Assembly: GCF_050916235.1 (NCBI RefSeq)
Contig: NZ_CP104854.1
Span: 3,472,001 to 3,536,000, forward strand
Source: Maridesulfovibrio sp050916235
GTDB taxonomy: Bacteria > Desulfobacterota > Desulfovibrionia > Desulfovibrionales > Desulfovibrionaceae
Reading direction: 5' to 3'
Length of the DNA stretch: 64,000 bases
A program made the position numbers and the translations under genes. Shown here piece after piece: positions 16,617-24,456 of the stretch; the first letter of the stretch is position 1, and each line of letters opens with the position of its first letter. The notes below the pieces were generated by a model. The model made no database searches. It was not told where the DNA came from and saw nothing but the letters and a program-made list of their open reading frames with translations.

Positions 16617-18126
16617 CTGGTATGCGCAGCTTTTGCGCGAGGCCGAGGAAAAGCGGCAGGCCATTGAAGTCATGGCCGAACTGGGCCGCAATGATCTTTT
16701 TTTCCTGCTTACCCGGATGCTGGGCCGTGCCGATGCAGACCGGGACTGGGTCTTCAACCGCTGTTGCGAAGTTCAGGGCGCGCCGGACGGACATCTCGAC
16801 CTGTGGTCGCGTGAACACTACAAGTCCACCATCATCACCTTTGCCCTTACCGTGCAGGACATCCTGCGTGATCCCGAAGTCACCGTGGGAATTTTCAGTC
16901 ACACCCGGCCTGTTGCCAAGGGGTTCCTGCGTCAGATCAAGCAGGAGTTCGAGCGCAACGAGCTGCTCAAGCAGTGTTACCCGGACGTGCTCTGGGCCAA
17001 TCCGAAAAAGGACTCGCCCAAGTGGTCTGAAGAGGACGGGATCATCGTCAGGCGCAGGTCCAATCCCAAGGAGGCCACTGTGGAAGCGTGGGGTCTGGTG
17101 GACGGCCAGCCCACAGGGAAGCATTTTTCCCGGCTGATCTACGACGACGTGGTCACCCGCGAGTCGGTTTCATCGCCGGATATGATTTTCAAGACCACCG
17201 AGTCCTGGGCGTTGTCCATCAACCTCGGCACACGTGAAGGCATCAAGCGTTACATCGGCACCCGCTACCATTTCAACGACACCTACCGCGAGATTATGAA
17301 AAGACGTGCCGCAATTCCGCGTGTTTATCCTGCCACCGACGACGGTTCCATGGAGGGCACGCCCATGCTGCTTACCCGTGAGCAGCTCGAAACCAAGCGC
17401 CGGGAGATGGGTCCCTACGTATTCGGCTGCCAGATGATGCAGGACCCCCGCGCAGACGATGTGCAGGGGTTCCGCGAAGAATGGCTTTCCCGTTGGGAAA
17501 CCCGCGATTCCGGCGGTCAGCCGCGCTGGGAGCAGTTCAACCGTTATCTGCTGGTGGACCCGGCCAGCGAAAAGAAATCCGGCAGCGACTACACGGTCAT
17601 GCTGGTTGTCGGGCTCGGCCCTGACCGAAATTATTACATCATCGACGGTATCCGCGACCGGCTGAATCTTACCGAACGCGCAAAGGCACTGTTCCGGCTG
17701 CACCGCACCTATTCTCCTCTGGCCGTGGGTTATGAAAAGTACGGGCAGCAGGCCGATGTGGAGCACATGCAGTACGTCATGAACGAACAGAATTACCGGT
17801 TCTGCATCGAGCCGCTGGGCGGGAACGTGCCCAAGGTGGACCGTATCCGCAAGCTCGTTCCCCTGTTCGAACAGGGCAGGCTGTTCCTGCCGTGGCGCGC
17901 AAGGTTCCTCGACCATCAGGGCCGTGAGCGCGATCTTGTGCGCGAGTTCATCGACGACGAATACCTCGCCTTCCCGGTTGCAGCGCACGACGACATGCTC
18001 GACTGCATGGCCCGGATACTCGACCCGGCGCTGGGGGCGGTGTTTCCGCGCCCGGCATCGGCATTCTCAGGAAGCGAGCCCATGCAGGGGCTCATGGATT
18101 ACGACATCTTCAGCGGAGGACAGTGA
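16585..18126 (+). CDS. Phage terminase large subunit
   Basis: This 513-residue packaging motor has an N-terminal ATPase with REHYKST (76-82), the Walker A-like motif of this terminase group, and a Walker B-like LIYDDVVT near 178. The C-terminal RNase-H-like nuclease begins at LLVDPASEKKSGSDYT (about 333), with further acidic residues at VAAHDDMLDCMARIL near 475. The start is ATG 16585; the TTG just before it is an artefact. It is full length with no frameshift. The downstream GNAT-like gene overlaps its stop (TGATG). GC content is like the host genes, which suggests long residence or a well-adapted phage. Confidence 0.93.
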   Translation: MKFTDRDSANNWYAQLLREAEEKRQAIEVMAELGRNDLFFLLTRMLGRADADRDWVFNRCCEVQGAPDGHLDLWSREHYKSTIITFALTVQDILRDPEVTVGIFSHTRPVAKGFLRQIKQEFERNELLKQCYPDVLWANPKKDSPKWSEEDGIIVRRRSNPKEATVEAWGLVDGQPTGKHFSRLIYDDVVTRESVSSPDMIFKTTESWALSINLGTREGIKRYIGTRYHFNDTYREIMKRRAAIPRVYPATDDGSMEGTPMLLTREQLETKRREMGPYVFGCQMMQDPRADDVQGFREEWLSRWETRDSGGQPRWEQFNRYLLVDPASEKKSGSDYTVMLVVGLGPDRNYYIIDGIRDRLNLTERAKALFRLHRTYSPLAVGYEKYGQQADVEHMQYVMNEQNYRFCIEPLGGNVPKVDRIRKLVPLFEQGRLFLPWRARFLDHQGRERDLVREFIDDEYLAFPVAAHDDMLDCMARILDPALGAVFPRPASAFSGSEPMQGLMDYDIFSGGQ

Positions 18127-18671
18127 TGTACGGTTTTGAAATGGAAGGCGGATACACCTTCTACAAGTATCGCGATTTCGACGGCACGGTTTCCCTGTCA
18201 GAGGCGCATCTGAAGTGGTTCTGGACCATCCTCTACGGGGCCGGAACGCTGCCGGTGATCTTCTATGAAACCGAAGACAGATCCTTTGAAAGTTTTCGCA
18301 GGCTCGCTGAAATGGAGGATCAGCATTTCTTCTTCGGGTTCAAGGATCAGCAGCCCTCGGGCATGTTCTGGCTGAACGGGTTCGCGCCGCGTTCCTGTTT
18401 TGTGCACATCGCTTCAATGCCTGCATTCTACGGGCGCGGGGCTGTCGAAATGGCGCGCGGCGGGTTGCGCCATCTGCTGGCTGTGACTGACGCGTCGGGT
18501 GGGCCTCTGTTCGACTGTATAAAGGGACTGATACCTGCCGCCAACCCGCTGGCCTGCCGTATGGCCGAAAAGGCCGGGTTCAAAAAGGTCGGAGTAATCC
18601 CGCAAGGGGCCTATCTGGCAGATCAGGACATCAGCACCGATGCCGTCCTGTTCGCTGCTGTGCGGGAATAG
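18126..18671 (+). CDS. GNAT-like acetyltransferase-fold phage protein
   Basis: The 181-residue protein overlaps the terL stop. Its layout suggests a GNAT fold: beta-rich N-terminus, then a FVHIASMPAFYGRGAVEMARG segment resembling the acetyl-CoA pyrophosphate loop, and a NPLACRMAEKAGFKKVGVIPQG segment, the usual GNAT end in which a residue reaches the active site. Similar proteins occur between terminase and portal genes in podovirus-like phages. Substrate and role are unknown. Confidence 0.7.
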   Translation: MYGFEMEGGYTFYKYRDFDGTVSLSEAHLKWFWTILYGAGTLPVIFYETEDRSFESFRRLAEMEDQHFFFGFKDQQPSGMFWLNGFAPRSCFVHIASMPAFYGRGAVEMARGGLRHLLAVTDASGGPLFDCIKGLIPAANPLACRMAEKAGFKKVGVIPQGAYLADQDISTDAVLFAAVRE

Positions 18672-18781
18672 TTTCCGGCGGCTGGGGAAGAAGTTTCAGG
18701 ACGTGTCTAATAACTTGGGTTCATGGCCTTGGTCTTGGATCATAAAAATACTGAAAACAAATAATACGTAAGGAGAAGATT

Positions 18782-19057
18782 ATGGGAGGCGGAGGAGGTA
18801 AATCACCTACTGCTCCGGTTTCACCGCCGCCGGCACCGCCGGTGTCGGCTGTACCGGAGCCACCGAAAATGGATGAGCTTGCAGCCAGCGAAGAACAGCT
18901 GCGGGCCAAGAAGATGCGCGAGATGGAAAGGTTGAAAAAAGGGCGCAGTTCCACCGTGCTTACGGGCGGAGAGGGCGACAACGGGCAGTTGACAGTACAG
19001 GCTCCGGCCATGCAGTCCCAGACTTTGCAGGCCCAGAAAAAGAAACTCGGCGAGTAG
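18782..19057 (+). CDS. Gly/Pro-rich small virion-type protein
   Basis: The 91-residue protein has a glycine run after the Met, then a Pro/Ala-rich linker, a charged helix (SEEQLRAKKMREMERLKKG) and a Gln-rich tail. Start chosen for the Shine-Dalgarno AAGGAGAAG. Low-complexity proteins of this type are common near portal genes of T7-like phages, but no function can be assigned. Confidence 0.65.
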   Translation: MGGGGGKSPTAPVSPPPAPPVSAVPEPPKMDELAASEEQLRAKKMREMERLKKGRSSTVLTGGEGDNGQLTVQAPAMQSQTLQAQKKKLGE

Positions 19058-19066
19058 GGGGGGCGC

Positions 19067-19546
19067 ATGGCAGATTTTTATCGTCCGGCACTGCCCACGG
19101 CACCGCAAGGCAGGGATTCCGTCTGGTATCAGAAGGATTCTCCGGGATTCAACGGATATTTCAAATGGCACCGTACCACTTACGGAACCAACCCCAAGTC
19201 CAATGATAAGGGATTGAATGCCCCTGCCCAGTGGCAGCCGCCGCAGGACTGGACCTTTTCCGGCCAGACCGGACACTGGTACACGCCCTCGGAGATGCAG
19301 AATGCAGGCTATAACCTCATTGACGGTGAATGGCTGCATCCCAACGACATCCGAAAACGCGAAGTGGATCGCCAGAACGCGGAAATTGATGCCAAAATCG
19401 CTCGCCGCGAAGCCAGCGAGAAGTCGTTCCGGGCCATTCGTGCAGCCGGAAGGGCAAAAACAATCCTGACCGGAGCAAACGGCGTGGCCGGAAAGGCCCT
19501 CATAAAACGTGAAACACTACAGAATTCTACAGGAGTAAAGATATGA
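19067..19546 (+). CDS. Hypothetical phage-block protein
   Basis: The 159-residue protein begins 9 bases after the previous stop. The first half is Trp/Tyr/Pro-rich (SVWYQKDSPGFNGYFKWH, QWQPPQDWTFSGQTGHWY). The second half is a charged helix and a basic tail. Its stop overlaps the start of the zinc-ribbon gene (ATGA). No family was recognised; it is likely a structural or assembly protein. Confidence 0.65.
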   Translation: MADFYRPALPTAPQGRDSVWYQKDSPGFNGYFKWHRTTYGTNPKSNDKGLNAPAQWQPPQDWTFSGQTGHWYTPSEMQNAGYNLIDGEWLHPNDIRKREVDRQNAEIDAKIARREASEKSFRAIRAAGRAKTILTGANGVAGKALIKRETLQNSTGVKI

Positions 19547-19659
19547 ACGAACATCGTTGTCCCGTGTGCAGAAGGCTGCTCATGAAAGGAAAAGTCATCG
19601 AGGTACAGGTTAAATGCCCCAAGTGCAAAAAACTCGTAACCCTCACCGGAGATAAGTAA
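19543..19659 (+). CDS. Com-like zinc-ribbon microprotein
   Basis: A 38-residue protein that short-ORF filters would miss. It has two CXXC knuckles, CPVC at 6-9 and CPKC at 25-28, separated by a short basic/hydrophobic loop, forming a minimal zinc ribbon. Phage Mu Com, a translational activator, and related small phage proteins share this layout. Coupled to the previous gene by an ATGA overlap. Confidence 0.75.
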   Translation: MNEHRCPVCRRLLMKGKVIEVQVKCPKCKKLVTLTGDK

Positions 19660-19714
19660 CGAAGACCTCCGGCGGCTTAAAAATGAAACGGCTGTCCCTC
19701 ACGAAGAGGCGAAG

Positions 19715-19800
19715 CCCTATTAAATGATTTTGAAGGGATGGGGTCTGGGGAAGGGAAACTTTTGCAAAAGTTTCCCTTCCCCAGCCGCCGGAGGCATCCC
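19715..19800 (+). repeat. Dispersed palindromic intergenic repeat, copy 1
   Basis: It contains a 40-bp perfect palindrome at 19745-19784 (arm CTGGGGAAGGGAAACTTTTG) followed by CCGCCGGAGGCATC. A close copy lies at 54640-54711 and a half copy at 59976-60008. It separates the zinc-ribbon gene from the portal gene, inside the phage block. Confidence 0.85.
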
Positions 19801-19846
19801 AGACATCACAAAAGCGCGGAGCGCATCATAATTAACAGGTATGAAC

Positions 19847-21517
19847 ATGAATGACATAGACAGAAACAGATATACATCGCGTTTACAGACCCTGCGTCAG
19901 GAGCGCAGCAGTTGGGAGCCGCACTGGCAGGAGATAAGCGATTACATCCTGCCGCGTCGCGGAGTTTACAGCGGCCAGCAGCCCAACGACGGGCGCGCAA
20001 GGGGCAGCAGGATCATTGATTCCACGGCCACCCGTGCCTTGCGGATTCTGGCGGCTGGGCTTCAGGGCGGCCTGACCTCACCGGCAAGGCCGTGGTTCAG
20101 GCTGGGGATTTCGGATCGCGACCTTGCGCGGCACAAGTCGGTCCGCGAATGGGTGGCTCAGGTGGAAAACACCATGTACAGGGCCCTTTCGAAGAGCAAT
20201 TTCTATTCGTGCATCCATTCGCTCTACACGGAACTTGCGGGCTTCGGAACCGGTACGCTTTACTGCGAGCCGGACGAGGAACGCGGCCTGCGCTTCCGCA
20301 CCCTGACCGCAGGGGAATACAGCCTTGCCACCGACGCGCAGGGCAGAGTGGATACGGTCTATCGCGAATTCAAGATGACCGCCCGCCAGTTGGAGAAAAG
20401 GTTCGGCAGGGAGAATCTTCCGGCAACTGTGGTGACCAGCCTGAACGTGAACCGGGATCACTGGTTCGATGTTCTGCATGTGGTCCAGCCCCGCGACGAG
20501 TTCGACCACGCGAAGATGGACGGCACGAACATGCCTTTCGAGTCCGTGTTTATTCTGAACGGACGCGGCGGTCATGTGCTTTCCATAGGCGGATTTGTGG
20601 AGAATCCTTACATGGTTCCGCGCTGGGACACCTCGGCCATGGATGTTTACGGCAGGTCTCCGGCCATGGATGTTCTGGCGGACGTGAAGATGCTCATGGA
20701 GATGAGCAAAAGCCAGATTCAGGCCGTGCACCTTACCCTGCGTCCGCCCATGAAAGTCCCCTCGATGTATTCGCGCAGACTGAACCTGCTGCCCGGAGGT
20801 CAGAACCCGGTGGAGCAGAACCAGCAGGATTCGGTTTCGCCGCTCTATCAGGTGCGGCCCGACCTTGCGGGGGTGAGCAACAAGATTCAGGACGTTCGTA
20901 GTGCAATCCGCGAAGGATTCTACAACGACATATTCATGATGATGGCCGGTTCCAACCGCAGGACCATCACTGCCGCAGAAGTTGCCGAGCGGCATGAGGA
21001 AAAGCTCATTCAGCTGGGGCCGGTCATTGAAAGGCAGCATACCGAGCTGCTCGATCCGCTCATTGACCGAGTTTTCGGCATACTGATGCGCGCGGGGCAG
21101 CTTCCGGAAGCTCCGTCCGTTCTGGACGGGGTGGACATCAAGGTTGATTATATTTCTGTACTGGCCCAGGCCCAGAAAATGGTCGGAACCCAGTCCATCC
21201 AGTCCCTTGCGGAATTCGTGGGCAGGCTGGCACAGGCCAATCCCGAGGTACTCGACAAGGTGGATATGGACCGCGCAGTGGATGATTACGCAGAACTTAT
21301 CGGTGTTCCAAACGGCATAGTGCGGTCCGGTAACGAGGTGGAGAAATTCCGAGACCTGCGTCGCCAGCAGTTCGAACAGCAGCAACGGTTGCAGCAGGGG
21401 CTGCAGGCCGCGTCCATGGGCTCCGGCATTGTGCGGGATCTTTCGCAGGCCGGGCTTAACCCGGCCCAGATGCAGGGCGTTCTCGGTCAGGCAGGGCAGA
21501 TGATGCAGGGTGGCTAG
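19847..21517 (+). CDS. Phage portal (head-to-tail connector) protein, podovirus type
   Basis: The 556-residue protein matches the T7/BPP-1-type head-to-tail connecting family. It begins with a helical RLQTLRQERSSWEPHWQEI segment and YILPRRGVYSGQ, has STATRALRILAAGLQGGLTSPARPWF near 60-85, a central DVYGRSPAMDVLADVKMLM, and a helical Gln-rich C-terminus. It forms the dodecameric DNA channel of the capsid. ATG 19847 is preferred because a weak AGG lies 7 bases before it; ATG 19841 is the alternative. No defect is visible. It is the last gene of this block and is followed by a terminator, so capsid genes are not adjacent. Confidence 0.92.
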   Translation: MNDIDRNRYTSRLQTLRQERSSWEPHWQEISDYILPRRGVYSGQQPNDGRARGSRIIDSTATRALRILAAGLQGGLTSPARPWFRLGISDRDLARHKSVREWVAQVENTMYRALSKSNFYSCIHSLYTELAGFGTGTLYCEPDEERGLRFRTLTAGEYSLATDAQGRVDTVYREFKMTARQLEKRFGRENLPATVVTSLNVNRDHWFDVLHVVQPRDEFDHAKMDGTNMPFESVFILNGRGGHVLSIGGFVENPYMVPRWDTSAMDVYGRSPAMDVLADVKMLMEMSKSQIQAVHLTLRPPMKVPSMYSRRLNLLPGGQNPVEQNQQDSVSPLYQVRPDLAGVSNKIQDVRSAIREGFYNDIFMMMAGSNRRTITAAEVAERHEEKLIQLGPVIERQHTELLDPLIDRVFGILMRAGQLPEAPSVLDGVDIKVDYISVLAQAQKMVGTQSIQSLAEFVGRLAQANPEVLDKVDMDRAVDDYAELIGVPNGIVRSGNEVEKFRDLRRQQFEQQQRLQQGLQAASMGSGIVRDLSQAGLNPAQMQGVLGQAGQMMQGG

Positions 21518-21622
21518 TTCGGATTCGGGCCATGCGATTGACGGAGAAGGTTAAACATAATTTGTCCGGGTTGTTTCTAAAATTGAGTATTGATAAACGC
21601 GGGTGGTGCACAACCGGAATTC

Positions 21623-21654
21623 AGGGCGAAACAAAATTGTTTCGCCCTTTTTGC
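21623..21654 (+). terminator. Terminator closing the packaging block
   Basis: AGGGCGAAACAA pairs with TTGTTTCGCCCT and is followed by a T run. The remaining 21655-21869 is AT-rich and holds no convincing gene; it probably carries the promoter of the next gene. Confidence 0.85.
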
Positions 21655-21869
21655 TTGCCTTGCATTTAAATCTATACTTATAATTGTAATGACTTATAAA
21701 CTTGAAACAGTGTGTAGGTACTTTTGTTTTTCTGGTTATAATATCGGTGTTGCAATTCTCCGGAGTTTGTGGATATAAAGGCGGTCCGGGTCGGGTTGTG
21801 GATGGTTGTATAAGGTTTTGTTTTTATGGATGATTAATCCGGACTATCTTATTCCAAACAGGATTATAC

Positions 21870-22559
21870 ATGCTGGTTCTTACAGACTTAACCCGGTTCA
21901 ATGACAGCGACGACGTCTGCATGGCGTTGCTGGATCAGAATGACTGCACCTGCTATCGCCCGCTTCCTTACGTTGACCGGGCGTTCGTGTGCAGCCGTAA
22001 TATTTATCCCGGCACAATCGTTTCTGCCGACATTATTCCCGCTGAAAATGCTTCCGCTCCCCATGTTGAGGACTGCTGTTTCGAAAATACGGTCTGGCTG
22101 GAACGGGCTGATGAAGGCGTCTTCAGGGATGTGCTGGAGCGCAGTGCCGTCGACTCCGTCAAAGATGCTTTTGAGGGGCGTATTACCCCTACCAATCGTT
22201 GCGTGCCGGAAAATGATCCCTGCGGGCAGTCCATCAGGACCGTGAGGGTTGATCCGCTTTCCCTGACCGTAACGGTCGTGGAATCTGGGGGCGAGGCCAA
22301 GATCCGCCTCGGCTTTGCAGATTTTGCGGGCGAAAAATATCGGCACACGCCCATTTCTGATCTCTATTTCCATGCTGCGGCAATGCGTTATGTGGAACAG
22401 GGCAGGCTTGATGAACTGAACGCCCTGCTTGCAGGAGGGGAGGTCGTTTACATCCGTACCGGACTAAGCAGGCTCTATGAAAGCAAGAGCGGAAAGCAGG
22501 GGTTCTGGATGCAGGCAAACGGGATTTACGTCTTTCCGGGGTGCTTTATGGGATGTTGA
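21870..22559 (+). CDS. Hypothetical protein, possible dual-OB-fold domain
   Basis: The 229-residue soluble protein starts MLVLTDLTRFNDSDDVCMALLD and contains a central CGQSIRTVRVDP segment and a C-terminal SKSGKQGFWMQANGIYVFPGC. The pattern of a beta-rich N-terminus repeated later resembles the dual OB-containing domain family that I know only from unannotated bacterial proteins. It sits between island A and the carbonic anhydrase, flanked by terminators, so it may be the last island gene or a host gene. Function unknown. Confidence 0.5.
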   Translation: MLVLTDLTRFNDSDDVCMALLDQNDCTCYRPLPYVDRAFVCSRNIYPGTIVSADIIPAENASAPHVEDCCFENTVWLERADEGVFRDVLERSAVDSVKDAFEGRITPTNRCVPENDPCGQSIRTVRVDPLSLTVTVVESGGEAKIRLGFADFAGEKYRHTPISDLYFHAAAMRYVEQGRLDELNALLAGGEVVYIRTGLSRLYESKSGKQGFWMQANGIYVFPGCFMGC

Positions 22560-22601
22560 ACCGGGCTGTCTGATACCGGATTTCCTTTTCATACATAATT
22601 T

Positions 22602-22638
22602 AAGCGGGCATTTATTCAATTAATGCCCGCTTTTTTTG
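22602..22638 (+). terminator. Terminator after the dual-OB-like gene
   Basis: AAGCGGGCATT pairs with AATGCCCGCTT across a 9-nt loop and is followed by seven Ts. The next ~330 bases (to the hairpin at 22974) are AT-rich with no supported gene. Confidence 0.9.
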
Positions 22639-22973
22639 TTTTTTGTGATAGTTGCCAAAATAATACGCGTACTTGCCATTACTGGTGTTCATTCTGGACG
22701 TCCATTCATTATGGATTCTTAATATTTCATGATTTATTTATCACGTATCCTGCATCTTCAGTTATTTAATGGTTGTCTGCGTACAACAGTGTTCATGCTT
22801 TAATGCAGACCATTTTCTTTTCATGAAAAATGGTTCGCGGCTGCAGAAATTGTCCGTGGCTGAGGTGCTGTTATCTGCGTACTCTTTTCTCCTTTGACTG
22901 GTATAGCCTTCACCTGTATAGAATAATCTCAGGATTCTTAATGTATGGCGGAACTGTACAAACAACATTGAAT

Positions 22974-22991
22974 CCCCGGAGTTTTCCGGGG
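22974..22991 (+). promoter_or_regulatory. Leader hairpin before carbonic anhydrase
   Basis: CCCCGGA-GTTT-TCCGGGG forms a compact stem whose right arm ends just before the Shine-Dalgarno GGAAGGGG of the carbonic anhydrase gene. It could stabilise the mRNA or modulate translation. Confidence 0.5.
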
Positions 22992-23005
22992 GAAGGGGAA
23001 ATTTG

Positions 23006-24004
23006 ATGCTGAGGAAAAGACTAGGTCTGGGGTTACTTGTTGCAGGGTTGCTTCTGGCATTTGTGCTGCCTTGCGGAACGGCATTGGCGAAGTGGGATAA
23101 AGCTTCTCCGGATCAGGTTCAGGCAGAAATGGCCAAGGGAAATGCCCGCTTTGTAAATCAGGAATCAATACATCCTAATTCCGGTATCGACCGTCTGACC
23201 TTGGCCGGAAAAGAGAATCAGGGTGATTATGCGGTCGCAACGGTGCTGACCTGTTCGGATTCCAGGGTCCCGGTGGAACGTCTGTTCGATATGGGCGTGA
23301 TGGATATCTTCGTCATTCGCGTAGCCGGTAATGTCATGAAAACCGATGAGATAGGTTCTATCGAGTACGGGGCGTGCCATGTTAATACCCCGCTGGTTGT
23401 GGTGCTGGGGCACACCCAGTGCGGCGCGGTGACAGCTGTTACCAATGAACTGGTCGGGCACGGGCATCCGCTGGAAAGGAATATCCCGCCCCTTGTGGCA
23501 CCAATTATTCCCGCTGTTGAGCAGACCATGAAGGCTGATCCTGAACTGGAAGGTTCCGGTCTGGTGGAAAAGGCCATTGAGGCAAACGTCTGGCAGGGAA
23601 TACACAATCTTTTCATGCAGAGCGCAGCGGTACGGGATCTTGCCAAGTCCGGCAAGATAAAGGTGGTGGGAGCCATTTACCATGTCGGAACCGGAGAGGT
23701 CTCCTGGCTGCCCGATGACAAGGCTGCCGCAATCCTTAACGAAGCGGAGAACGATCCTGCACGGGCGATGAACCCCATGAGCAGTGCGGAAGGTTCCGGA
23801 CACGGCGATGGCGGTGAGAAGATCGACAGCAAGCATGGTGAGCATTCCGGTTCCGGCTTCAAGTCATTAATAAGCGGCATTGCACTCATTCTTGCGCTTG
23901 TGCTCGCCTTTGTTGCGCTGACCCAGAATTTCAAGCAGGACGGACTGTGCGGAAAGATCCGCAGTGCTCTTGAGACATTGTGGCATGGACTTCGCGGCAG
24001 ATAG
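23006..24004 (+). CDS. Exported, membrane-anchored beta-carbonic anhydrase
   Basis: The 332-residue precursor starts at ATG 23006 with a Sec signal peptide (about 1-28, ending TALAKW). The beta-carbonic anhydrase domain spans about 30-235: zinc ligands are the Cys of TCSDSRVPVERLFD, and the His and Cys of VLGHTQCGAV; the Asp/Arg pair of CSDSR is intact. A Gly/Ser/His-rich linker follows, then a hydrophobic helix (ISGIALILALVLAFVAL, about 292-308) and a basic tail, so the enzyme should sit at the outer face of the inner membrane. Periplasmic CO2/bicarbonate conversion could help a sulfate reducer with CO2 uptake or pH control. It appears to be transcribed alone. Confidence 0.92.
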   Translation: MLRKRLGLGLLVAGLLLAFVLPCGTALAKWDKASPDQVQAEMAKGNARFVNQESIHPNSGIDRLTLAGKENQGDYAVATVLTCSDSRVPVERLFDMGVMDIFVIRVAGNVMKTDEIGSIEYGACHVNTPLVVVLGHTQCGAVTAVTNELVGHGHPLERNIPPLVAPIIPAVEQTMKADPELEGSGLVEKAIEANVWQGIHNLFMQSAAVRDLAKSGKIKVVGAIYHVGTGEVSWLPDDKAAAILNEAENDPARAMNPMSSAEGSGHGDGGEKIDSKHGEHSGSGFKSLISGIALILALVLAFVALTQNFKQDGLCGKIRSALETLWHGLRGR

Positions 24005-24354
24005 GCTGCGGTTGGTTGAGCCTGCTGCTTCTGCTGCAGGCTCTGGTCAGTTGATCTGGTTACGGACCGGGATGTGTTCAAATTTCCGGTTTGACGCTGG
24101 GTCCATGACTTTCATTTCATGATTTTTTTGCGTGCCCGAAGGTGCTGGCTGCAAGGGCGCTGCTAAAATTCAGGTTTACACCAAGTGCCGTGTTCATCGG
24201 TCTGATGAATGCGGCACTTCTTTTGGTTTGCAGTTTATGTCTTCTGCCGGGGTGGAGGTGAACATGTTGCGAGGTTCCGTAATGTTATAACCGGAAATCT
24301 TTGTCGCCGCGCAGGGGGCATCTCTTCACTGATTTTGCCGGGATAAAATTAAAA

Positions 24355-24456
24355 TTTCGCCTCATAGTCGTGCGTGTATACGGGCTATGTTGATTATGAT
24401 ATTCGGTTCTTGAAGGCGGTTCGATCGAGTTTATTTATAATTAAACTGAGGCGAAA
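24355..24456 (+). promoter_or_regulatory. Possible anti-Shine-Dalgarno leader before chemoreceptor gene
   Basis: TTTCGCCTCA (24355-24364) is the exact complement of TGAGGCGAAA (24447-24456), which includes the Shine-Dalgarno and ends at the ATG of the chemoreceptor gene. Pairing would hide the ribosome-binding site. The upstream gap from 24005 holds no gene. Confidence 0.4.

Noticed and set aside
18126..18671. Island acetyltransferase as an Rhs-type or toxin-antitoxin (TacA-like) toxin
   Set aside because: It is coupled to the terminase gene and has no antitoxin partner; a phage-block role fits better.
20078..21385. 435-codon reverse frame inside the portal gene
   Set aside because: Shadow of the portal coding frame; no ribosome-binding site or recognisable domain.
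21590..21778. 62-codon frame after the portal gene
   Set aside because: It overlaps the terminator hairpin and has no Shine-Dalgarno.
22762..22968. 68-codon reverse frame before the carbonic anhydrase gene
   Set aside because: No ribosome-binding site, no motif, AT-rich leader region.
24015..24050. Terminator after carbonic anhydrase (GAGCCTGC...GCAGGCTC)
   Set aside because: The stem is imperfect and no T run follows, so it is not called.
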